This document shows, in pieces, positions 1 to 21,990 of a stretch of 64,000 nucleotides of DNA (the stretch's first letter is position 1; the number at the start of each line of letters is the position of its first letter). Position numbers and translations under genes: made by a program. A model generated the notes under the pieces. That model had not been told where the DNA came from, ran no database searches, and saw nothing but the letters and a program-made list of their open reading frames with translations. Location: NCBI GenBank assembly GCA_013398055.1, contig VZRS01006705.1:778597-842596 (forward strand), written 5' to 3'. The stretch comes from Ifrita kowaldi. Taxonomy: Eukaryota; Chordata; Aves; Passeriformes; Cinclosomatidae.

Positions 1-115
1 GGTCGGCGGGAGCGCCGTGAGGCGGCGCCGGGCGTGTGCCGGGGGGAGCGGCGGCTAGCGGTCCCTCCTGGGAGGGGACCCGCGGTCTTGGGAGGAGGGG
101 GGAAAGGAGCTTGCC

Positions 116-118
<3 letters not shown>
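1..118 (+). CDS. CALM2: CALM2 exon 1: 5' UTR and start codon only (left end cut by window)
   Basis: This is GC- and CpG-rich leader sequence ending in gcttgccATG. The only coding bases are the ATG at 116-118, since exon 2 begins directly with the Ala2 codon. An exon 1 that ends on the ATG is the known layout of vertebrate calmodulin genes. The ATG has a good context, gcc before it and G of exon 2 after the join. The following donor reads GTGGCA, weaker than the usual GTRAGT, so this is the least certain exon boundary in the gene. The transcription start is not visible and probably lies left of the window. Confidence 0.78.
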
Positions 119-11773
<11,655 letters not shown>

Positions 11774-12645
11774 AGACGTTGTACAGAATGTGTTAAATTT
11801 CTTGTACAAAATTGTTTATTTGCCTTTTCTCTGTTTGTAACTTATCTGTAAAAGGTTTTTCCCTTACTGTCAAAAGATTATGCATGTATAGTAATTAGAA
11901 GGCCATTCCTCCATGTTTTTCTCCTTTATCTTACTGTCATTGTTCTGATTTTTGGAAAATTGATCTAAGTAACAAATGTTGCATGTGGCTTACTCTGGAT
12001 ATTTAAGCCCTTCTGCACATCTAAAGGTAGATGGAGTTGGTTAACTGAGGGAACATCTGGATTGTCCATTAAAAAAAGTAGCTTTCTTTAGGAGACCTAG
12101 GTATGACTAGTGTGACAAGTTACATAAAGTAAGCTAGGGTTTACCATGCATTAGCTGTTCCTTAGTTAACGCAACATGCTGGTTCTAGTTCTTGAGTACA
12201 TAAGAGATTTTTCCCCTTTCTGTGATGGGAGGATAAGGACTCTTGCAGCTTAACTGCAGGATCAAGTGATGCGAATAGTATATTTGATGTGGCTAATGCA
12301 CTGTAAAAGTCATTCTCCTAGCTTACTTCACAGTAACTTGTTTGTGGCCATGCCTGTAACATGTTGTTGAAATGTGGAGTCTTAACGTTGTAGACGATTG
12401 ACAGTCAACAATATGAAACTTAAGTTGCACTAATGCAAAACGGGTGATTTATCCAGGTACTCGTACACAAGTTTTTTTTGTACTGCTGGTCCTGTGCCAG
12501 AAAACATTTTCTCCTCTTGTTACTATGCTTTTTAAACTTTGTTTAGCCACTTATTTTAAAAAAAAATCTGCTTATGGCACGATTTGCCTCAAATCCATTC
12601 CAAGTTGTATATTTGTTTTCCAATAAAAAAATTACAATTTACCCA
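11774..12645 (+). other. CALM2: CALM2 3' UTR
   Basis: About 870 bases run from the stop to just past the poly(A) signal. Several blocks (such as ttgtacaaaattgtttattt, gcatgtggcttactctggat and gtactgctggtcctg) match the human CALM2 3' UTR as I remember it, which is why I prefer CALM2 over the paralogues. That is recall, not an alignment. Conservation of this depth in an untranslated region suggests regulatory function such as mRNA stability, localisation or miRNA sites. A U-rich stretch (about 12,467-12,480) precedes the conserved block. Confidence 0.85.
12622..12627 (+). terminator. CALM2 main poly(A) signal AATAAA
   Basis: AATAAA lies in ttttccaataaaaaaattac, with likely cleavage about 15-20 bases downstream. 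The surrounding sequence matches the end of the mammalian CALM2 mRNA as I recall it. Confidence 0.85.
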
Positions 12646-14057
12646 TACTGTTTCAATGTATCCTTGAATTATTTACAGGAATTGTTCAATGCAGTTGCTG
12701 CTCTGTGTTTCAGTATGTAGCAGTTTGGTTTGCTTATGCAATGGATTGGCTGTCTTAAAATAGCTTGGAAGGTGAAAACTTAGTCCTTAAACTCTGGCCC
12801 TTAATAGTATTGTTGACTTGAAGAAGCTTTCTTACTAGTAGTTTAAAATGTATTTTACGGTCTTGTGTGGAGCTTGGTGCTTCAATAAACTTACCGTAGT
12901 GACTGGCTATGCCCACTATCTGTAGACATTGTGAACTGGATGTTGACCTAGTTCAATAGTTGACCTAAAATTAAAATTCCTTGTTCGGACAACTAAACCT
13001 GTTTGCTTTCTTTTAATTATTTTGGAGTTTGTTCCCTGTCAGCTGCTACATTGGGGTAACTTAGTCTCACACTTGGGTTTTTCTGAAACTGCCATGTCTG
13101 AGTTGTCATTCAGCTCAAAGTACAGACGGAAAATATTCTCTTCCTCATTTGTTATTGAGCATAATTGTGCTTCTAGCACTAGTTTTTTGTCAAGGTTTAA
13201 ATTTGTTTTAAAGTGGAAGACAAACCTGGTTTCTACCAAGGACAAATCCAAGAACTGAAAAGAATGCCAGAGGCTGCACATGCCCATTGCTTCTACTCTC
13301 CTGGCAACAACTGACTTGACTGTACATGGGCTGTCTGGTTATCTTGTTTGGGGTTTCTGGTGCCCTTTAAACAAAGCATTGGTCCCTGCCTCTGGGTACC
13401 CTCACTGGTCCCAGCAGAGCAGTTACCTAATGCTTTAAAACTGTTTCAGTCATCTTTGATGTATTTATAATTGCAGTGAGCATCTAAAATTAGGACAGCT
13501 GTTCAGTCTGAATTCAGGTATGCTTAAATCAAGTGTTTGTGGTCACTGATGTTAAAGCTCTACTCTGAGGACTATGAACAGCTCTATTGGTTTTCCAGAG
13601 GAGGCTTGTCAAAAGTGTTTCAATAGCTACCATCAGAATTCCTTAGAACTGTTGTGTGCTGGCACTCTGATTCAGGAAGCTTATGCAGTCTAAATTTCCT
13701 AGCAGTTATGATTTGCCTTCTACAAAATAAGTGATGAAACCAACACTTCCTATCCAGTCTTCATCCTGTACTCTTAAGAGCTTGGAGCAAGGGGCATACT
13801 TTAGATGGCACAGGTTGCGGAGAATTTTACAGAACCATCAGAACAACCACTTGAGATTCTGAGTTGCTGGAGTATTGGAAGTCTCATTTTTATAGGTAAG
13901 TAATGCAAAAAAGGGACCCGACAAGAATTTTTGGTTTAGCCAGTCTGGTGCCTTGACCTTCAGTAGGCTGGGAATCACACTTAACCCATTCGGTCTTCTG
14001 CTACAGCTCAGCATGCTTGTGGAAACATCTGAGGTGAAATGGGGAGGATCTTCTCTC
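12646..14057. other. Intergenic sequence downstream of CALM2
   Basis: No gene is recognised. Two open frames of about 80 codons overlap on opposite strands at 13022-13287 and have no recognisable homology. Apart from the possible second poly(A) signal, nothing stands out. Confidence 0.7.
12884..12889 (+). terminator. Possible distal CALM2 poly(A) signal AATAAA
   Basis: A second AATAAA occurs 262 bases after the main one, on the gene strand and followed by a GT-containing segment. It could give a slightly longer mRNA, or be chance. No other support is visible. Confidence 0.3.
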
Positions 14058-14115
14058 CTATCACAATATCCCAATATTCTGAGTTAGAAGGGACCCACAA
14101 GGATCATGAAGACTG
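14058..14115 (-). mobile_element. CR1 LINE, short 3'-end fragment
   Basis: The + strand reads ...ccaatattctgagttagaag, then gggacccacaaggatcat. This is the reverse complement of the typical CR1 3' terminus. Only about 55 bases are recognisable, so it is a strongly 5'-truncated copy, as is usual for avian CR1. Both boundaries are approximate. Confidence 0.7.
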
Positions 14116-14891
14116 CCTTGGCCAAGAGAATTGCCTTTGGTAAGATGAACGTGTGAGAAGGCCACTTTTATTTACAGTCACTTTAGCTGCTCCCTGCCTG
14201 AGGTGTTTTAATCTCAGGAGTCAGAGCTGCTGGTTTTGTTTAGGGTGAGTGTCCATGTTGCTATTATGTAAATGAAATGCCTGATTTCTAGGTCAGTAAC
14301 TGAAGTCTTACAGCCCTGTTTACTTAATTCTTCCACTGCAGGATGGGAGTGGTAGATTTCAGTACTTTCTGCTAATGGAAGAATGTCTACTGAGATACAG
14401 TCAAGTGTGGTGGGAAGCTAATGGCATTGATTATGAACCTTTTGGCTGAGGTGCAATTGAAGGTGCTTCTGCAGTTGTGAAAGAGGCATTCTAGGCAGAT
14501 TTCTGGTATGCCTGTGTGTGTAGGAACACTCTGACATTTCAAGTTCAGCTTCTGATAGCTTTACGAGAGACAGTCCATCATCCTGTCTGATACGGTGGAG
14601 GTTCTCATGTTCTGTTCCGGCTAAAACAAAAGCCTCTGTGGCACAACAGTGCAGTAAAAGAGCTGATGGTGTTTTAGTCCAAACTAGACATCGAGGTGGG
14701 AGATCTTAGGCCCAAAGACTTCTCCCTCACTGTGTAGGCCTAGGGAGATATCCTGTTGATCCCTGATGGGAGGGAATGAAGACAGGTTAGTCTTAGTAGC
14801 ACCACTGGCAAGGGGAAATGGGCATAAATGTGAAAATACTCTCTTTGAACAGGAGAAAAGACTTATTTTACAGTAAGTGGTAAAACACAGA
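14116..14891. other. Intergenic sequence between two CR1 fragments
   Basis: I see no gene or repeat that I can name. It lies between CR1 pieces of opposite orientation. Confidence 0.6.
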
Positions 14892-15027
14892 TCTGGAACC
14901 TCTGTGCAGATTCAAAACCCAGCTGATGAGGTGAAGGGCACATGTCGCCAGCAGATCCTGCTTTGAGCAGGGAGTTGGATTAGGTGATCTCAAGAGGTTT
15001 GTGCCAAGCTAAATGATTCTCAGAAAT
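14892..15027 (+). mobile_element. CR1 LINE 3'-end fragment
   Basis: The segment contains attcaaaacccagctgatga, then cctgctttgagcagggagtt, then gatctcaagagg and a degenerate aaatgattct end. These blocks follow the order of the CR1 3' UTR in the sense direction. The copy is 5'-truncated and the terminal 8-bp repeat is degenerate, so it is an old insertion. The left boundary is approximate. Confidence 0.8.
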
Positions 15028-18000
15028 AAAAGTGCCCCTGCTAGCTTCCTGGGCTTACTGTTGTGTCCAACCCTACCTTCATCTGGTGATCCTTCCAGTG
15101 AAAGAAGGATGCACATTTGCATGCCACAGCTTGGTAAGTTTTAGAGTAGGTCTCTAACTCATCCTAGTAGCCTTGGGAATCACCAGGGAGGACTAAGACA
15201 CTTCACCTCAAGGTTGTAGGTGAGCTGTCCTGAAAAAACTTCCATTAGCACTTGTGGCTGTGGAGTTTTGGTGGGGGAAGTGCATGGCTGGATGAGGAAT
15301 AGTAGCTGGTCAATTTGCAGCCTCCTAGGATAACCTTTAATAAATTAATGATAGCTAATGGCTAAAGGAGAAGGTTAGTGAGGATTAAGGGCCTGCTAAT
15401 AAGATCAGTCTTACTATTTGGGTGATACTATAGCTTAGAAGGTAGATGAGCAGGTAATGCAGGAGTGCAGCTGATGGCCCTGCTATAGGCAGTGTACACT
15501 GGGTATTTTGGCTTTCAGCCATTGGTCTCTAAAGACTTGGCCCTCAGGGCTGAGGCAGCTGTGTCTGCTGCTCCGTCAGAGTGGGCTGCTCTCGGAAATT
15601 GTTTGCCAACAACCTGGGCACAACGAGTAGTAAAATTACTGTTTTCCTGCATTTATGTGTGTCACTTCTTTGACTATACTGTGTTTATTGGACTTGGTCC
15701 AGTTAAGTGAAAAACTGGTTTGCTAACTGTTGAGTAACTAAGGGGAGTTCCCATAGTTCAAGATTAATCTCATTGCCAGCCATTTCCAGTGGGGGTGGGT
15801 GGGAAATACTAGAGACACTTGAAAATTTCTCCTTCAAATACTGCTTTTAAAAATGGCTTTTCTGTGGAAGTCTTCATGCTGTAATAGACAATTAAGGAAG
15901 TTTAACTCAGTTTTTTAAATCATAGACTTTTCAGTTAAAAACATTCAGCTCTACAAAACTTCTATAAAATTGAGTCTTGAAAAGTAGTCTTTTTTTACCA
16001 AGCGAGAATAGTAGGTATTTATTTGGGACAGCAATGTATATGAATATTCTGGGGGATGCAATATGGGTATGAAGAAAAAAAGTCATCTTCAACCGAAAGG
16101 GACAATTCTGAAAAAAACTTGTGTACTGCATTTTATACCTGTGATTAACAGAACCTTGGAAAGGAGATTGAATCATCTTCAGGACAGAGAAAGAGAGGAT
16201 GGAGAATTTGAGAGATCTCTTTTCTATTTATGCCTACCTTTATCATTAGTACAGATTTGCGATTGGAATGAGGAGAACTAGCTGGTATCTGCTCCAGCTT
16301 CTGGTTTTGAAAAAAGTTCTACAAGAATAGATACAGTTTGTCATCTTATCTATTTACTCTGTTTTTGAAGAATTCAGTTGATAGCTGTGTATACACACAC
16401 ACAAAAAGGATTTTTAGGACTTAAACTAAGTTTGTGAAAAAAATACAGAAATGACTGGAGTAGGGATGGGGACCTTAATTGTCCAGTTTCCTGTAAGGAC
16501 AAGTCTGATGTCATAGCATCATCTTTGGATGATGTAAAATAGCAGTTTTGAAATTGTTGACTGCCTTCTAGCTGCTCCTTGGAAAAATACTTCCTATGGC
16601 TTTTTCAATAAGAACTATGGAGAAGAGGGGATTTATTTCAGTGTCCTGAACTTGAGAGTCCTGAGATACTGTTCAAGAAATTGTGCAAAGGTCAACTGGA
16701 ACACCTTCAGACACAGAAGATTCAGTAAAGATGACTTTAACAGTAATAGCCTAAAGATGAGATGCATTCCCTGCACAACTCTGGTTGGGTGCTGAGACAC
16801 AGTAACTCTTGGTGACATTATTGAGAGTTTCAGCTTCAGGCTGTTGAATGGGTCTGCTTTTTACTGGGTGCTTTATGTATGCAGAGTAGCAGACAGCTCC
16901 TGCTCTAAGATCCTGTCATTCAAACAGGATGTCGTGCGGTTTTCTGTAGTGACTGCACACTGATACTTGGCTTTTTTAGCAGGAGCTGAACAGGAAATTA
17001 TAGTGAAAAAAGGAGATGGAAAAGAAAGGGGGTGAAAGAATATAAAATTAGGAGACTAGCATGAGAGGAAGACAAAAGTTTGATGCAAATGTCTAATAAT
17101 TTGTGCAAGATGAATCCACCACTCTTTTCTGAATAATGCCAGCACCCTAGGGCTGGAGCCCCTGCCTTGCTCCTGCAGGGTGTTCTCAAATGGCAAAGGT
17201 GGTAGCTGGGTTTATACATTTCTAGTGGCCCCCAAAGCTGGAATAGAGTATTTAGATTGTTCAATTGCATAATCCTCATCTTGCAGATCAGGCCTTTGGG
17301 TAGGCATGTACTTGCTGAGGAGTTAAACTTCCCTATTAGTAAACCAGTACTTTTATCAGTAGTAATTGACACCCTGATCAGCAAACCATACCAGCTCTCC
17401 ATTCAGTACTTCTCCCTTAGTCATTGAGGTATCACCACCTTGTGCTGCCTGGTTCCTTGTGACAAGGCAACCCCTCAGAGGTCAGACAGGTATCTCCCTT
17501 CCTTCCAGGTCTGACAGGCTTGAAATTTGGATAGTTGCTGACTGCATCATCTCAGCAGCACATCCCAGGTCCTGTGGTATCTTCTTAAAAGGCACATGCT
17601 TTTTGGCAGCCAGACAAGTGCTACTAGTGGCCCTTGAGGGAAGGAATTTCTGCTAGCTTTTTGTGTCTGGAATTGCAGAAAAGTTGTCTGTTTCTGGAGT
17701 GAGAGCTAATGTATTTTTTTAAACTAAGTAGAGAGGTTTTTTCACCCTGCTAAAATACACAGCTCTGTAAATAAAAGGGGGAGAAGAGGATCAGCTCTCT
17801 GCCATCTTCCCACTCTGTCATGACTTCTGAACCATTAGATGATTTGCAACCCCAGGAAGGCTGTGGGGTTTTACAGTTCCCTCTATTTTTAAGGTCTTTA
17901 AGACCTGGCTACCATAATTTTTTTCTATTAAATTACCACTGTTTTTCAAATACTAATTAAACCTGAGGCCTTTGAAAGACCTGTGAAGCTCCCTGTGTCT

Positions 18001-21000
18001 GATGTGGAAATGCAGAGTCTTTTATTGCTGCCAAATTAGTCACACAGACTAGGAAAATCATAATTTAAGGTCTACTCTAAAGCTCTGTGGTCAGTGTGGT
18101 CTTTACATTGATTCAGAAGGTCTTGAATATGCTTAGAAATAAAGCTTCTTAATGGATTGGGATGTGTGACAATTTCTAATAATTTGGAATTGATTCACAA
18201 AGCAATGTAATATGTCATTAGAATTCTTCCTTTTTTTAAAGATGGTAGAACTAAGACACTGCATAATTGATTTGCATTTTCCGCTCGTGAGAATGCTAGG
18301 CATTTTTCCATGGAGTTAATAATGGCATTTGTTTATACATACATTGCACTTTAAAAGACTGCCAAGATAAAAAGTATTAGAGGATTGTCTTCTGCTGACT
18401 CTCTGAGGAAGTCATTGCCACCAGGCAGATTAAAAGCCAGTTTACAAGTTCATCTGAAAGCCAAGAGCAAAGGAGCACTTTAGCAATTCTTCTTGTTGTT
18501 TTAATCATTCATTATTTCACCAATAGGACAAGTTTCTTCATTTTTGAAATGGATTCTGATGCCCAGGCTAATAATGAAGGGAAGTTATGCCTCTCTGCTA
18601 GCTTTTCCGTTCCCTGCACCATAGCAGCATAACTGGATTGATGCTGTGGGGGTTTCTGCAGGCAGTACCTGCCCTAAAATCTTTAAAATCCTTTTGTGGT
18701 TCTTTGCTGGGCTTTGGAAGGAATGCTACAAAATAATCTCCTTCTGTCAGCTTTTTCTTTCCCTTGAATTTGCCTGTGTTCTGCCTTTCCCTAAGGAAGC
18801 ATTAGCTAAGGAGACCCATCTCCACATACCCTGAAGAAATCTTCATGTGGTCCAAGCTGGAGGTCCCTAAATTGCCATGATATAGATTCATCATTCATCT
18901 GGCATAAATTACACTTTGGGTAATTTTGGGTGTTATTGCCAAGATTCTGATAAATTCTCTCTGGCTACTGAAGCGACGTATAAAATGCTTTTGCTGTTTT
19001 TCTCTTCTTAAAAAGTAATCTTCACTACACAAGCAATGAAATTGGGGAAAACAGGGGAAGGGGTTCATACACATGGTCCTTGCTTTCTTGGCTGTGCCTC
19101 TAGCTAAAGGTAAGTCTGATTCCATGTTAGCAGTTGAAAAATAACTAAAATCAGTCATTTGCTTGTGAAGCAGATTGGAAGTATTATCAAGCCTGAGACC
19201 TTATTTCTCATCTGCATTTGAGAGAAAAGTACCTCCTTGCATTCTGGCTGTGAAGTGTAGGCAAGCAGTTATTGAGGTAATTTGCTGAACAGTCTTAAGC
19301 AAACTGGCAGTTTTCAGAGAACATCTGATGCAATTACATTTTCTATCAGAAGCATGGGGAAAATGCGTCCTGTATTCAAATGTGTATGTTTATGTCTTCA
19401 GCCCTCTCTTCTGCACCTAGCCAAAGCAGCCTTTTTTCACCAAAAATGCTGATAGTTACATCCATTCACTGTTAGCTTAGTAGGATGAAAGCAGTCATAT
19501 AAATGGTATCCTCCACTTGAGTTGGGCCTTTTTTCCTCAAAGGGGACAGGCAGATTTTCACTTGCCAGTGATCCCAAAGGGCAAACTTTCACTGGTGATC
19601 TAGTACAACTCTGAGGAATACTCTAACCTTTCCAGACAAGAGGCTTCTCTTAGCTTTTCATAGCTGTGGATTGTTTTGCTATTTCAATAATTTTCAAAGA
19701 ATCTATTTATAATTTCACTGATGAAACAATTAGGATGCCATACTGCTTGGTGCTTTCATCAGTTTTTGACTAATTAAAATAAAGACAAATTGAGAGTTTC
19801 TATTTCCAATCTCTATTTTAGAGAATAAACTGCACAAGAAACTCAACTTACCTGCTCAATCAGCCAATGCTAATAGTAGTTATGCCGTGTAACATTGCCT
19901 GCAAGAAGCCCAAGTCAACAAGTGAAGCCCACACAATTCCAAAGGAGAAGGCAGATGAAGATTTTCTATCCAGCTGTAAACCCCAAACTTGTATCTTGCT
20001 GTTAAGTGCTTCTGTGTGCTTTCTTCCTATTTTTGGAGGTATGACGGGGAAAATGCTCCCAATGTACTCGTTTAAAAGCACCCTGAAGAAATCCCAGTAC
20101 CTTATCTCTTAAAGACAAGGTAAGCATTCATGTACATATGAGAGACAGAAACAATAGCTGTGGCTCTAGGAATTGTTATCTTGTAGCTAATATATGACCT
20201 GTAATGTCTGCTAGAGTTGTACTAGATCAGCAGTGAAATTTTGCCCGTTGGGATGATTGGCAATTTAAAATCTGCCTTTCCCCTTTGAAGAAAAAAGGCC
20301 CAACTGTAGTGGAGGATAGCATCTGAGATTGAAAGTATGTTCTTCAGAATGTTTAGCTTTCGTGGTTTTTTCATGTACAAGAAGTAGGTTGGTTGGGTTT
20401 TTTTGATTCCCCCAGGGAGACATTTGAGTGTTGTAGTTAAAGGTACACATTTTTTCATATTTGTCCTATTTCTTCAATTCTCACCACCAGCCTCCCCTTT
20501 GTGGATGCAAGCAATCCCCAAACAAACCTACATATTTACCTTTTGAGGTTTCGTGAAAAGCACAGCCATTGCTGCTCCTCCCTACTCTTGGCCTTACTTT
20601 CTATTCAAAATACAGAGCTGGTGTGTTTAATTGTTTAATGAACTCCAGCAATTCTGACCTTTTTGGCTCCACAGTCATTCTTGAGGGGTAACTTCATTTT
20701 GCCCACAGAGCTGCTTTTAACTCCGCAGTTCAGAAGTTGCCTATCCTTGTGGGCAGTCCCACAAGGACTGAATCTCCAAACTTTTTGTCCTGAATCTCAG
20801 CACTTGAGATATCATAGGGAACAGGAGACTGTCTAGTGTGACAGGTACCCAGCAAAAAAGCTCTTAGCCACTTGAACAGAGATTTTACCTCTTCACTGAA
20901 GCTTAGAAGCCTGTATAGAGCACCTACAGAAGACTATTAAATACAGCCTACGTGAACCTGTTGCCATGCAGAAAACAGCCCCAATTCAGATCCTTACTGT

Positions 21001-21777
21001 TGCTCATGATATATGTATGTTCTAATTCACTCATCATGTGGAGGGTCTATCTCCTCTGCTGACTTGCAGCCTCAAAGGAGATCCTAGCAAGGACATTCTT
21101 TTCCAGGCTTACTTGCTGTTTGGCACAGCACAGCAATCTCAGTAATGTGGAGATGGAAAGCAAAGTGGCATATGAATTTTGAGCCATTCAATCAAGCTAC
21201 CCATAGCAATAAATCTGACATTCTCAGCTCAATTTGAATTAACTTACCAAAGAGGTTTTTGGCTATTTGCCACTTACAATTATTCTAATTTTGTTTGAAG
21301 ATGTAAGTCTTAATTTTTATCTTAAAGTGTTTATTTTCCCCCTAAATATTCTCTGTTATAATAGAGCAGTTTTGTGCAATTACTTAATTATAAATAGTGC
21401 TTTAGAAAATCATTGGAGCCTTAGCTTTATGGGAAGCTGTGCTTAAGCGAGAAAAGAACCTTGAAAGATACCTATGCAAAAGGATGGGCCATACCCATGA
21501 GTCAGTTTCTACCTTCAGTTCCACCATATTGTTCTTCTCTGTCATGTGGAAGTCTGGGAAGGACTGGTAGCTGGAAGGTCCTGTCATCCTGCTGTCTGTG
21601 CTGACTTTTTCTTCCAGGATATTAACAGTACCACCAGGACATTAAACCCTCAGCTCTCTTCCAGCTCCCAGGTTTGCATGCAAGTAAATCAGATGAAAAT
21701 TATGTGATAGGAAAACTGATTTATGTATTTCAACACTGAAGCACACCTGTGACTCCCATTTATGTGCTTCAACTAAA
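15028..21777. other. Intergenic sequence, no gene recognised
   Basis: No exon with recognisable protein homology is seen on either strand. The sequence is AT-rich in parts, notably around 18,130-18,380, where homeobox-type TAAT cores and few repeats occur together. A short CA run lies at about 16,393-16,404. The open frames present are 60 to 134 codons, often overlapping on both strands, with no family features. Confidence 0.6.
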
Positions 21778-21830
21778 GGCCACTGAAGTCTCCTTTTGAT
21801 TTCAGTGGTATCTGAATCAAGCCCTTAATC
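21778..21830. repeat. Degenerate ancient amniote repeat fragment (tentative)
   Basis: The segment ggccactgaagtctcctttt, then gatttcagtgg, ends in a run resembling atcaggccc. It resembles a short motif I associate with old interspersed repeats of turtles, crocodiles and birds. The match is loose and from memory. Confidence 0.3.
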
Positions 21831-21884
21831 TTGACCATCTGTGGGGTAGGTCCTGATACAGTATATTCTTAAGGATACGCTTAA

Positions 21885-21990
21885 TTTCATCCCCATTTAA
21901 TAAAACAAATAAGTGTGTGATTAACTTGAGTAAGAGGTGAAGCCTGTGCTAAAAATCAAGCATGAACTTTGCTGAACTGGGACTTAAATA
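21885..21990 (-). repeat. MIR-like SINE fragment (degenerate)
   Basis: Reading the + strand, ccccattt...aaacaaataa...gaggtgaag...gctgaactgggacttaaa follows the order of the MIR core in reverse complement (CCCATTTTACAG, GAGGCACAGAG, AGAGCTGGGATTTGAACC). Spacing is about right but identity is low, as expected for a very old element. Confidence 0.45.

Noticed and set aside
13022..13287. Open frames of about 80 codons on both strands
   Set aside because: Sense and antisense frames mirror each other, a common chance effect; no domain or splice context.
17555..17580. Possible STPG-type Pro-Gly-Pro motif on the + strand
   Set aside because: The translated context (PGPVVS) does not fit the PGPG.Y repeat, and no flanking splice sites or second repeat were found.
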